A stretch of 13,238 nt of DNA from Baffinella frigidus. Its lineage: Eukaryota; Cryptophyceae; Cryptomonadales; Baffinellaceae. This document shows, piece by piece, positions 1 to 5,676 of this stretch; the stretch's first letter is position 1, and every line of letters begins with the position of its first letter. The position numbers and the translations under genes are program-made. The stretch covers positions 1,435-14,672 of the forward strand of contig MU646422.1 of NCBI GenBank assembly GCA_026770585.1, written 5' to 3'. The notes below the pieces were generated by a model. It was not told where the DNA came from. It did not search any database and was given only the letters and a program-made list of their open reading frames with translations.

Positions 1-119
1 GGGTTTCGGGTTTCGGGTTTCGGGTTTCGGGTTTCGGGTTTCGGGTTTCGGGTCTCGGGTTTCGGGTTTCGGGTTTCGGGTTTCGTGTTTCGGGTCGTGG
101 GTTTCGGGATTCGGGTTTC
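1..119 (+). repeat. GGGTTTC heptamer array (telomere-type variant)
   Basis: About 16 units of GGGTTTC with a few variants (GGGTCTC, GTGTTTC, GGGATTC). The G-rich strand runs away from the window's left edge, the wrong orientation for a left chromosome end, so this is interstitial or the far side of a larger array cut by the window. It begins at base 1 and may continue upstream. Confidence 0.9.
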
Positions 120-206
120 AAGGAGGGCTGCGGCACCTTGCGAAAATTACTACACTTTAAACCCCAGGGTTCAAATTGAGGAAGTGAACCGCCGTGTGTG
201 GTACCT
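120..206. other. Unique spacer between heptamer arrays
   Basis: No coding evidence. GAAAATTACTACAC (about 142-155) also occurs inside the kinase repeat at 889-902, so part of this spacer is probably intron sequence from the same broken gene. ACCGCCG...GGTACC at 188-205 is roughly the inverse of GGTACC...CGGCGGT at 389-404, so related arms flank the next array. Confidence 0.5.
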
Positions 207-383
207 GAGACCCTAGACCCTAGACTCAGACCCTAGACCCTAGACCCTAGACCCTAGACTTAGACCCTAGACCCTAGACCCTAGACCCTAGACCCTAGAC
301 CCTAGACTGAGACCCTAGACCCTAGACCCTAGACCCTAGACTGAGACCCTAGACCCTAGACCCTAGACCCCACACCCCACACC
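207..383 (-). repeat. CCCTAGA heptamer array (G-strand TCTAGGG) with 6-base interruptions
   Basis: CCCTAGA units run from 211 to 370, broken by 6-base variants at 225 (CTCAGA), 259 (CTTAGA), 307 and 341 (CTGAGA). Between interruptions there are 4, 6 and 4 perfect units. The C-rich strand is the plus strand, opposite to the GGGTTTC array at 1-119. It ends in CCCCACA units beside the donor of the kinase alphaE exon. Confidence 0.9.
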
Positions 384-392
384 CAAGGGTAC

Positions 393-449
393 CTTGCGGC
401 GGTGAAGGAAGTCGACCCCCTCCAGAATATCCTTGGTCCAGCGCCGCAC
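393..449 (-). CDS. Kinase alphaE exon
   Basis: The minus strand reads CGCTAG, then 57 nt encoding VRRWTKDILEGVDFLHRRK, then AAG|GTACCC. The pattern I-L-x-G-V-x-F-L-H is typical of kinase helix alphaE (subdomain VIa), which sits directly before the HRD catalytic loop. The donor lies at 392-391, and telomere-like repeat sequence begins about ten bases into the intron. The next exon (HRD loop) was not found between 1 and 390. Recognition rests on a short motif, but its position after the alphaD exons is the expected one. Confidence 0.55.
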
Positions 450-460
450 CTAGCGATGCG

Positions 461-545
461 GTTTTCGGGTTTATTGTTTATTGTTTATTGTTTATTATTT
501 ATTATTTCGGGTTTCGGGTTTCGGGTTTCGGGTTTCGGGTTCAGG
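461..545 (+). repeat. TTTATTG then GGGTTTC heptamers
   Basis: TTTATTG and TTTATTA units (470-507) pass without a break in 7-base phase into GGGTTTC units (508-541). An AT-rich and a G-rich heptamer sharing one register suggests one array diverging unit by unit. Confidence 0.85.
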
Positions 546-576
546 GTGTAGCGTGAAGCGTTGAGGTTTGGATTTT

Positions 577-690
577 CGGGTGAAGGGTGTAGGGTGTAGG
601 GTGTAGGGTGTGGGGTGTAGGGTGTAGGGTGTAGGGTGTCGGGTGTCGGGTGTCGGGTGTCGGGTGTCGGGTGTAGGGTGTGGGGTTGGG
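577..690 (+). repeat. GGGTGTA / GGGTGTC heptamer array
   Basis: The array has blocks of GGGTGTA, then GGGTGTC, then GGGTGTA, with occasional GGGTGTG units. The blocks of identical variants point to local unit-by-unit amplification. It ends about 10 bases from kinase exon copy 1. Confidence 0.9.
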
Positions 691-700
691 GGTGCACCGT

Positions 701-757
701 CTCCATACGGAGCGGCTGTTTCTGCTTCTTCAGGAGGTAGTACAGGTCCGTCGAAGC
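701..757 (-). CDS. Kinase hinge-alphaD exon, copy 1
   Basis: The minus strand encodes ASTDLYYLLKKQKQPLRME after a CTAACACACAG acceptor. About 10 bases beyond the last codon the sequence enters the GGGTGTA/GGGTGTC array. The same frame stays open through that array as a proline-rich heptad (TLHPTPY-like) down to about 485. I regard that extension as a by-product of a stop-free 7-base repeat and not as protein. This copy is the closest to the alphaE exon at 393-449 and would be its natural splice partner. Confidence 0.57.
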
Positions 758-939
758 CTGTGTGTTAGGGTTCGTTGTCATTTGTTGTCAGAGAGCGGAC
801 CACGAGAACCACCTGCTGGCACCTGTCTCAGTAAGTCAATTCCTCCAAAACGGCTCCAAAACGGCCAGAAAACGGTCCCAAAACGTATGAAAATTACTAC
901 ACGCTTTACTACAAAATTCGTTTTCGCGTGTGAGATGGC

Positions 940-996
940 CTCCATGCGGAGCGGCTGTTTCTGCTTCTTCAGGAGGTTGTACAGGTCCGTCGACGC
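940..996 (-). CDS. Kinase hinge-alphaD exon, copy 2
   Basis: This is a 57-nt stretch encoding ASTDLYNLLKKQKQPLRME, with the acceptor CCTGAAACACAG. It has the longer 3' edge including LRME, like copy 1. Downstream on the minus strand lies an intron-like AT-rich tract and then GTTTTGGAGCCGTTTTGGAG (about 852-871), which resembles the start of the alphaC exon. The tandem unit therefore seems to carry pieces of both exons. Confidence 0.55.
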
Positions 997-1153
997 CTGT
1001 GTTTCAGGGTTTATTGTCATTTGTTGTCAGAGAGCGGCCCGTGAGAACCACCTGCTGGCACCTGTCTCAGTAAGTCAATTCCTCCAGTAAGTCGATTCCT
1101 AACGGCTCCAAAACCATCAGGAAACGGTCGATTTTTCGGGTGTGAGATGGTCT

Positions 1154-1198
1154 CGGCTGTTTCTGCTTCTGCAGGAGGTAGTACAGGTCACTCGAAGC
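1154..1198 (-). CDS. Kinase hinge-alphaD exon, copy 3
   Basis: The minus strand encodes ASSDLYYLLQKQKQP after a CCTAAAACACAG acceptor. Relative to copy 4 it has Thr to Ser and Lys to Gln changes, and it shares the shortened 3' edge that lacks LRME. The intron upstream of this copy (plus 1264-1375) has been invaded by a truncated CACACAGCGG MITE, so that insertion came after the array of exons formed. Confidence 0.52.
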
Positions 1199-1263
1199 CT
1201 GTGTTTTAGGGCTTGTTGTCATTTGTTGTCAGAGAGCGGACCACGAGAACCACCTGCTGGCAC

Positions 1264-1375
1264 CACACAGCGGACTTCGAAGGGATTTTGAATAACCCTT
1301 AAGCTATAAGACCTAGGACCCTACGGTAGGCACCCCGTAGGAGCATAGGGGGGTTCCTGCGGATAAAGTAACGGA
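1264..1375 (+). mobile_element. MITE, CACACAGCGG family, 3'-truncated copy
   Basis: It starts with CACACAGCGGACTTCGAAGG and carries the family core CCCTACGGTAGG and GGGGGGTTCCT, then stops after GTAACGGA. About 48 bp of the right end, including the right TIR, are missing compared with 5271-5430. It sits inside one of the tandem kinase-exon repeats. Confidence 0.75.
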
Positions 1376-1436
1376 ACATTCCTCCAAAATGGCTCCAAAA
1401 CCATCAGGAAACGGTCGATTTTTCGCGTGTGGGATG

Positions 1437-1485
1437 GTCTCGGCTGTTTCTGCTTCTTCAGGAGGTAGTACAGGTCCGTCGAAGC
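1437..1485 (-). CDS. Kinase hinge-alphaD exon, copy 4
   Basis: After the acceptor CCCTAAAACACAG the minus strand encodes ASTDLYYLLKKQKQP, the post-hinge segment and helix alphaD of a protein kinase. It is in phase with the alphaC-beta5 exon at 1863-1976, so direct splicing gives ...VIVLEQ followed by ASTDLYYLL. The 3' edge differs from copies 1 and 2: the last four codons (LRME) are absent and the sequence passes straight into the CCATCCCACACGCG intron motif. The intron upstream of it ends in CCCTAAA-type repeats (plus-strand 1496-1525). Confidence 0.55.
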
Positions 1486-1495
1486 CTGTGTTTTA

Positions 1496-1642
1496 GGGTT
1501 TAGGGCTTAGGGTTTATGGTTTAGAAGTCTGCGGTGGTGCCACGCCAGGTCATAAACGCAAATTTCAAACGCAACGTTTCGCGCTAACGGTGTTATATAA
1601 CCCACCTTATCCTGGTACAGATTGTTGTTATCAAAACCTGCA
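1496..1642. other. Short telomere-like tract and intron-like sequence
   Basis: GGGTTTAGGGCTTAGGGTTTATGG at 1497-1520 is the nearest match here to a plain TTTAGGG telomere unit and forms the polypyrimidine region of a kinase intron on the minus strand. The rest has no coding evidence. TATCCTGGTACA at 1608-1619 recurs at 2534-2545. Confidence 0.45.
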
Positions 1643-1686
1643 CAGGGTCGCCCGACATGGACACACTAAAAAACGCGAAAACGCAC

Positions 1687-1749
1687 CTGTTCGAGGACGA
1701 TGACGGTCGAGCCTGACGTCGCGCCCATGATCTCGACCACATTCGGGTA
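1687..1749 (-). pseudogene. Second, 5'-truncated copy of the kinase alphaC-beta5 exon
   Basis: This copy encodes YPNVVEIMGATSGSTVIVLE followed by Q and a GTGCGT donor. It lacks the alphaC helix and has no evident acceptor. Against the copy at 1863-1976 the overlap has silent changes (AAC/AAT, ACC/ACG, TCG/TCA) and one replacement (Asp to Gly). The duplication extends into the downstream intron, where GTGYGTTTTCGCGTTTTTTA is shared, so it copied a genomic block (about 1643-1755 against 1823-1927) rather than an mRNA. The repeat spacing is about 180 bp. Confidence 0.62.
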
Positions 1750-1862
1750 CCACGCAACAATCACGAGACAAACACGCGCCCCTTCGCGTTTTCGGTGTGT
1801 CCAGCACGTCAAACTGCACACGGTCGCCCGGCATGCACACGGTAAAAAACGCGAAAACACAC

Positions 1863-1976
1863 CTGTTCGAGGACGATGACGGTCGAGTCCGAGGTCGCGC
1901 CCATGATCTCGACCACGTTCGGGTGCGGGCCGATCGCTTCCAGAATCTGGATCTCGCGGAAAAATGACTCCAGAAC
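1863..1976 (-). CDS. Kinase exon: alphaC, beta4 and beta5 (full copy)
   Basis: This 114-nt exon encodes 38 residues in one open frame. It starts VLESFFREIQILEAI, the helix alphaC with the glutamate that normally pairs with the beta3 lysine. It continues with GPHPNVVEIMGA, the alphaC-beta4 loop with the HPN motif, and then STVIVLEQ, strand beta5 up to the hinge. The acceptor is ...CTGCCAACAG before the first codon, with CTCAC upstream as a possible branch site. The donor is CAG|GTGTGT. Both ends are phase 0. The upstream intron contains the TTTGGGG array. This is the clearest protein homology in the window. The strand and exon limits are read from sequence; the TKL-like subgroup is an inference. 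Confidence 0.72.
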
Positions 1977-2007
1977 CTGTTGGCAGGCGCGTGTGAGATG
2001 GGATTAA

Positions 2008-2125
2008 TGGGTTTGGGGTTTGGGGTTTGGGGTTTGGGGTTTGGGGTTTGGGGTTTGGGGTTTGGGGTTTGGGGTTTGGGATTTGGGGTTTAGGGTTTAG
2101 GGTGTAGGGTTTAAAAGTTTGGGGT
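2008..2125 (+). repeat. TTTGGGG heptamer array grading into TTTAGGG
   Basis: About 12 units of GGGGTTT (2013-2090) grade into GGGTTTA and GGGTGTA up to about 2125. On the minus strand it lies in the intron just upstream of the full alphaC exon, about 25 bases before its acceptor. Confidence 0.9.
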
Positions 2126-2138
2126 TGATGGTTTAGGG

Positions 2139-2188
2139 TTGCGATCGCTTCCAAAATCTATGCCCCGGAAAAACGACTCGAAAACCTG
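2139..2188 (-). pseudogene. Third, decayed copy of the kinase alphaC exon start
   Basis: On the minus strand, after TTTTCTGCAG, the sequence parallels the 5' half of the alphaC exon: GTTTTCGAGTCGTTTTTCCG against GTTCTGGAGTCATTTTTCCG, then the shared block TTTTGGAAGCGATCG (TTCTGGAAGCGATCG in the full copy). About two bases are missing in the middle, so the frame is lost (VFESFFRGIDFGSDR). The acceptor and upstream intron motif CATCCCACACGCGAACAATC are kept, and that intron motif recurs nearby up to 2270. The copy stops where a heptamer-like tract begins. Confidence 0.5.
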
Positions 2189-2199
2189 CAGAAAACGTC

Positions 2200-2640
2200 G
2201 ATTGTTCGCGTGTGGGATGGGTTGCGTTCGCGTGTGGGATGGCAACGTCAATTGTTCGCGTGTGGGATGGGCTTTGGGGTTTGAGGTTCCACGTTGGGGT
2301 GCGGTCAAATTGGTGAAAGTTGACGGCTCTGGTACAAAAACGTCAACGTTCTACCCATTTTTCAATGTGTCGGCCGCCAACTTCTCTGCACACCGCTCTG
2401 CCTTCGAGCATCAAACTTCAGAGTCTCACGGCGGTTGCCTGCACCTAGAAAAGCCTTAACATTATTTGTCTCTGGGCAACTTAACTTTTGATGCGCGAAT
2501 AAGCCCTGAGCGCAGTCGCGAGGTTAGAATACCCTATCCTGGTACAAATGTTTACAATCCCACATGTAAATAGGTTCCTCCAGCATTCTCGAGTGGGGCG
2601 GTGAGGGTGCTGCGTATACGGTTTAGGGGTTATGGTACAG
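2200..2640. other. Intron-like repeats and unassigned sequence
   Basis: CGCGTGTGGGATGG occurs three times (about 2207-2270) and matches the intron motif beside the kinase exons. CACGTTGGGGTGCGG at 2290-2304 resembles the HPNV codons of the alphaC exon, inverted. From 2350 to 2400 the sequence CCCATTTTTC...CCAACTTCTCTGCACACCGCTCTGCC matches one arm of the foldback at 5865-6037. GGGTGCTGCGTATACG at 2607-2622 recurs at 5254-5269 as GGGTGCTGCGCATACA. No gene recognised. Confidence 0.45.
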
Positions 2641-2680
2641 GGTATAGGGTATAGGGTATAGGGTATAGGATATAGGGTGA
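2638..2680 (+). repeat. GGGTATA heptamer tract
   Basis: About six GGGTATA/GGATATA units, another variant of the 7-base family. Confidence 0.85.
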
Positions 2681-2723
2681 AGAGCGCTCTGTCTTCGCGG
2701 AGCAAAGCCTGCCCGGTCCGCTC

Positions 2724-2750
2724 AAAAGGCTGCGAGGCACGCAGCCTTTT
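2724..2750. other. Hairpin, 11-bp perfect stem
   Basis: AAAAGGCTGCG / CGCAGCCTTTT around a 5-base loop AGGCA. It is not followed by a T run in a way that would imply a bacterial-type terminator. The function is unknown; it fits the general richness in foldbacks. Confidence 0.6.
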
Positions 2751-2949
2751 CAGCCCTCGCACCTTCCTTCCAGACGACAAACACGCCTCTGAGAAAAAGA
2801 AAGGACACCCACTCGGAACACTACGAAGAACCGCAGCCCTGGATATCCGGTGTAACGTGACCAAAAATTACTGGCTCTGGGCGTGTTTCCTAAGAAAAAA
2901 ATCAAGAATTAACTTTAGAAACGTTCCCTGTAGTGTTCTGAGTGGTCAG

Positions 2950-3320
2950 GCAACCGTCGTGAGACTCTGAGGTTTCCACCGTTACCTAAAGTTAACAGAG
3001 GTCCCACTTTTGCTTCGAGACGTTCCACTCTCGACTTTTGTCTCGGTGGGCAGCGCTCTTCCACACTCGAGGCTGGAAAGAACAATATTCTTACATGTTG
3101 TCTCACCCGTCGTGAGACTCTGAGGTGTCCGGGTGTCCACTCGAGGCTGGAAAGAAGACTATTCTTACATGTGGTTGTATGAATTTGTACCGAGTCGCGT
3201 CCGCTACCCCCGGATATTCCGGGGGGGACGTGACCAACCCCCGGATATTGCGGGGGGAACGTGACCAACCCGCCTGAAACTCGACGTTTTAGCCGCAACA
3301 GGGGTTTTAAATAGCTTCGA
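2950..3320 (+). repeat. Short direct repeats, TIR-like CACTCGAGGCTGGAA and GGATATTCC blocks
   Basis: CGTCGTGAGACTCTGAGG occurs at 2957 and 3109. CACTCGAGGCTGGAAAGAA plus ATTCTTACATG occurs at 3064-3098 and 3139-3171. CCCCCGGATAT...CGGGGGG-ACGTGACCAACCC occurs twice in tandem at 3208-3270. CACTCGAGGCTGGAA also starts the repeats at 5482 and 6782. No gene recognised. Confidence 0.6.
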
Positions 3321-3470
3321 GTGGATGGAGCGCCTCCTAGGTCTGTCCCAGTCTATGTGGGCACACCATTTTGCTTCCCCCGGGCTCTTTCCCGCGCCAA
3401 AGTTGACGGATTTGTACCGCGAACCCAGCATGTCAACTTGAGGGTAGTCTCGCAGGGGCAACGCGAGCCA

Positions 3471-3602
3471 CCAACCCTCACAGTCTGGGCAAATCGGGGG
3501 AAATGGCTCCAAAAATCCCCTTGAAGGCCGTCGGATTCCGACGGCCTCCAAGGGGATTTGGTGTTTTGACTTTTTCGATTTGCCCGAGTTGTGAGGGTTG
3601 GT
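3471..3602. repeat. Long imperfect hairpin, nested palindrome 3513-3559
   Basis: The core 3513-3559 is a 47-base palindrome with 23-base arms, one mismatch and a single central base. The arms extend imperfectly outward (CCAACCCTCACA...GGGCAAATCG on the left, its complement on the right) to 3471 and 3602. It resembles a foldback or MITE. No flanking duplication was identified. Confidence 0.8.
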
Positions 3603-3692
3603 GGGAGTGAGGTAGAGCTAGCCTTCCTCACGCAGAAAGCGATCTTCTCCAACGTCAACAAGTTGTACCGCACAACCGGGAAATCAACCTCC

Positions 3693-3878
3693 GGGCTCCT
3701 CAGAATGAGGAGCCCAGATTGAGAGAGTCAGAGCGAAGAGACCCTGCGAGGAGAGAGTCTAGCTCTGCCTGAGGGTTATCATGGCTCGTCCTTGTATGTA
3801 AGAGCACAAATCCAGTACAAAAGGGCGGATGTAAAATAAAGCCTTGAGGACGAGCCTGAATAAAACTCAGGCAGAGCT
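3693..3878. repeat. Two nested inverted repeats
   Basis: 3693-3715 is a perfect 10-bp stem (GGGCTCCTCA / TGAGGAGCCC, loop GAA). About 3759-3791 pairs with 3846-3878: AGCTCTGCCTGAG...GGCTCGTCC on the left matches the complement of the right arm with a few mismatches. The left arm contains the CTCTGCCT motif of the adjoining minisatellite, which may have grown from it. Confidence 0.7.
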
Positions 3879-3947
3879 TGAAAGCGCACGCGTCTCTTCT
3901 CTTCTTCCTCCTTATTACTCTCAAACCTGGAAATGTGCGATCCAAAA

Positions 3948-4800
3948 CACGTGCGGGGGTACTCTCTATCTCTGCCTCTGGCGCTCTCTAGCTCTGCTTC
4001 TAACTCTGCCTCGGGTACTTGCTAGCTCTGCCTCAGACCTCTAGCGCTGCCTCTGCCTCTGCCTCTGCCTCCAGCTCTGCCTCGTACTCCCTGGCTCTGC
4101 CGACTCTGAGATGGGTACGCTCTGGCTCTGCCTCCGAGATGGGTACTCTCTCGCTCTGCCTCTGACATTACTCAAGCCTGGAGATGTGTGATCCGAAAGA
4201 CGTGCGCGGGTGCTCTCTAGCTCTGCCTCTAGCTCTGCCTATGCCACTCTCTGGCTCTGGCTCCGCCTTTGCCTCTGCTCTCTAGCGCTGCCGCTGACGT
4301 GCTCGGGTACGTGTACGGATACTCTCTAGCCCTGCCTCTATTTCTGCCTCCGGCGCTCTCTAGCTCTGCTTCTAACTCTGCCGTGGGAACTCGCTAGCTC
4401 TGCTTCTGACCTCTAGCTCTGCCGCTGCTCTCTAGCTCTGCCCCCGACGTCCTCTCTGCCTCTAGCCATGCCTCGGGTGCTCTCTAGCTGTGTCTCGGGT
4501 ACTCGCTAGCTCTCTCTCTCTCTGGCTGAGACCTCTCGCGAGGGCGGCGACTTGTTGCTTCTAACTCTGCCTTGGGTACTCGCTAGCTCTGCTTCTGACC
4601 TCTAGCTCTGCCGCAGCTCTCTAGCTCTGCCTCTGCTCTCTAGCTGTGTCTCGGGTACTCGCTAGCGAGCTCTCTGCATCCACCGCTGCCCTCTAGCGCT
4701 GCCTTGGCTCTCTAGCTCTGGCTCAGGTACTCGCTAGCGAGCGAGCTCTGACTCAGGGTACTCGCTAGCGCTGCAGCAGACCTCTCGCGAGGGCGGCGAC
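3948..4800 (+). repeat. Degenerate CTCTAGCTCTGCC(TCT) minisatellite, about 850 bp
   Basis: Irregular units of 16-30 bases are built from GCTCTCTAGCTCTGCCTC, TAACTCTGCC and GGGTACTCGCTAG. Higher-order copies are visible: the block beginning GCTTCTAACTCTGCC recurs near 3996, 4367 and 4557, and AGACCTCTCGCGAGGGCGGC recurs at 4530 and 4779. All frames are low complexity and I see no gene. Confidence 0.85.
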
Positions 4801-4818
4801 TTGTTGTACGCTTCCCGC

Positions 4819-4940
4819 CCGTCAAGATCCGGGTCTGGCCACACAACCTGCGTTTGGTGTTTGGTGTTTGGTGTTTGGGGTTTGGGGTTTGCAAAAAAAC
4901 GTCAAGACCGTCAAGATCCGGGTCTGGCCACACAACCTGC
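4819..4940 (+). repeat. 33-bp direct repeats flanking a GTTTGGT/GTTTGGG array
   Basis: Identical 33-base copies lie at 4819-4851 and 4908-4940 (CCGTCAAGATCC...CAACCTGC). Between them is a 7-base array (4852-4890: GTTTGGT then GTTTGGG) and an A7 run. The layout suggests array insertion or expansion between duplicated flanks. Confidence 0.85.
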
Positions 4941-4941
4941 A

Positions 4942-4957
4942 GGGGGGGGGGGGGGGG
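4942..4957 (+). repeat. Poly-G run of 16
   Basis: Sixteen consecutive G directly after the second 33-bp repeat. Length is likely to vary and may be mis-called in assemblies. Confidence 0.8.
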
Positions 4958-4959
4958 CG

Positions 4960-5270
4960 AGGTTTAATGAATTGTCAAACACGTCAACCTCATTACGGCG
5001 TTCCGTATCACCTTGAGGTGTATTGCATACGGTAGCACCCTACGGAACGCCGGAATTCGATCCACGTTCGATCATACTAGTAATAATAAGGGCTGGACGT
5101 GACAAACGTGTGGTAATTTTCGTGCATTCGGGGGACTCCGAACCATTTAAATCAAATAAATGAAAGATGAGATCGACGCTCCTCCCTTACCATACGGCAC
5201 TCTAGGGCTACAGTGAGCCCCAGGGCTGCTAGGATGAAACCCCCTCGACTCCAGGGTGCTGCGCATACAC
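4960..5270. other. Intergenic sequence with one foldback
   Basis: CGGCGTTCCGTA / TACGGAACGCCG (4997-5008 and about 5040-5052) form a 12-bp stem around an inner CACCTTGAGGTG hairpin. The rest (5060-5270) has no coding support. Confidence 0.5.
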
Positions 5271-5430
5271 CACACAGCGGACTTCGAAAGGGATGTTGAA
5301 TAACCCCTAAGCGATAAGACCTACGACCCTACGGTAGGCAACCCGTAGGGACATGGGGGGGTTCCTACTGATAAGGTAACGGAAAGGTGGCCCGATTTGG
5401 GCCGAAACCCCCTTCGTGGCCCGCTGTGTG
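5271..5430 (+). mobile_element. MITE, CACACAGCGG family, full-length copy
   Basis: A 160-bp element with terminal inverted repeats CACACAGCGG...CCGCTGTGTG. The inverted similarity continues inward (CTTCGAAAGGG against GGGGGTTTCGGCCC side, CCTTCGTGG). Internal landmarks are GAATAACC, CCCTACGGTAGGCA, GGGGGGGTTCCTAC, GGTAACGGA and the palindromic GGCCCGATTTGGGCC. No ORF, so it would be non-autonomous. No clear target-site duplication was found. Confidence 0.8.
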
Positions 5431-5480
5431 GGTGTCCCAATCAAGAATGCGAGATGTTTCAGTCCTCACTGCGCAGGAAA

Positions 5481-5558
5481 CCACTCGAGGCTGGAAGAGG
5501 GAGTTTTTTAAAACGAGGGGGTTTAAAATTTAGTACCAGTCGCGGGCAGGCTTGGTCA
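5481..5558 (+). repeat. Dispersed repeat CACTCGAGGCTGGAAGAGGG...GTACCAGTC
   Basis: Closely matches 6781-6857 in order and spacing: CACTCGAGGCTGGAAGAGGG, a T run, a G-rich spacer, AAATTT.GTACCAGTC and GGGC.GGCTTGGTCA. A partial relative lies at 3139-3200. The copy at 6781-6993 has a matching inverted end; this one runs into the GA microsatellite instead. Confidence 0.75.
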
Positions 5559-5603
5559 GTGACCATACGGTGGTCACCACGGGCAACTCTTCGAGTGCAG
5601 GGT

Positions 5604-5676
<73 letters not shown>

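Larger units (their letters stand above)
701..1495. repeat. About 200-290 bp tandem repeat, four copies, carrying the kinase alphaD exon
   Basis: Units start near 711, 950, 1152 and 1440, judged by the shared CGGCTGTTTCTGCTTCT. Each holds the alphaD exon, TTGTCATTTGTTGTCAGAGAGCGG, a CCACCTGCTGGCACC block and CCTCCAAAAYGGCTCC. Spacing is 239, 202 and 287 bp; the last is longer because of the MITE at 1264-1375. The repeat breaks off before the array at 584-690. Confidence 0.85.
393..2188 (-). pseudogene. Protein kinase gene fragment with duplicated exons (minus strand)
   Basis: Read on the minus strand, three exon types occur in the order of a protein kinase domain: alphaC-beta4-beta5 (1863-1976), hinge-alphaD (copies at 1441-1485, 1154-1198, 940-996, 701-757) and alphaE (393-449). 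The first ends ...VIVLEQ in phase 0 and the second begins ASTDLYYLLKKQ in phase 0, which matches a kinase hinge running into helix alphaD. The third reads ILEGVDFLHRRK, as expected just before the HRD catalytic loop. A kinase of this family would transfer phosphate from ATP to protein; the alphaC and hinge style suggests a tyrosine-kinase-like (TKL) or related serine/threonine kinase. The glycine loop, VAIK lysine, HRD, DFG and C-lobe are not visible in the window. alphaC is present in one full and two partial copies, alphaD in four. Introns hold heptamer arrays. I call it a pseudogene or rearranged fragment, although a transcript using one copy of each exon cannot be excluded. Confidence 0.62.

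Noticed and set aside
1-119. True left-end telomere of a chromosome
   Set aside because: The G-rich strand reads away from the left edge, the wrong direction for a left terminus, and further arrays of both orientations follow.
485-700. Long open minus-strand frame giving a proline-rich TLHPTPYTLHPTPD heptad protein fused to the kinase exon
   Set aside because: A 7-base repeat without stops is open in every frame; the peptide mirrors the GGGTGTA array and has no independent support.
1331-1376. Short intron of 25 nt or similar mini-introns, as considered at 8650-8680 (GTAAGT...CCCACAG)
   Set aside because: The 25-nt candidate near 8650-8680 is far shorter than the other candidate introns (63-70 nt); the region 1331-1376 is simply the end of a MITE. 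Not used in any model.
700-1500. CRISPR-like array (regular repeats with spacers)
   Set aside because: Units are 200-290 bp and contain a kinase exon; there are no short palindromic repeats with unique spacers and no cas genes.
3844-4044. Open plus-strand frame in the CTCTGCC minisatellite
   Set aside because: Low-complexity repeat translation; no start context or homology.
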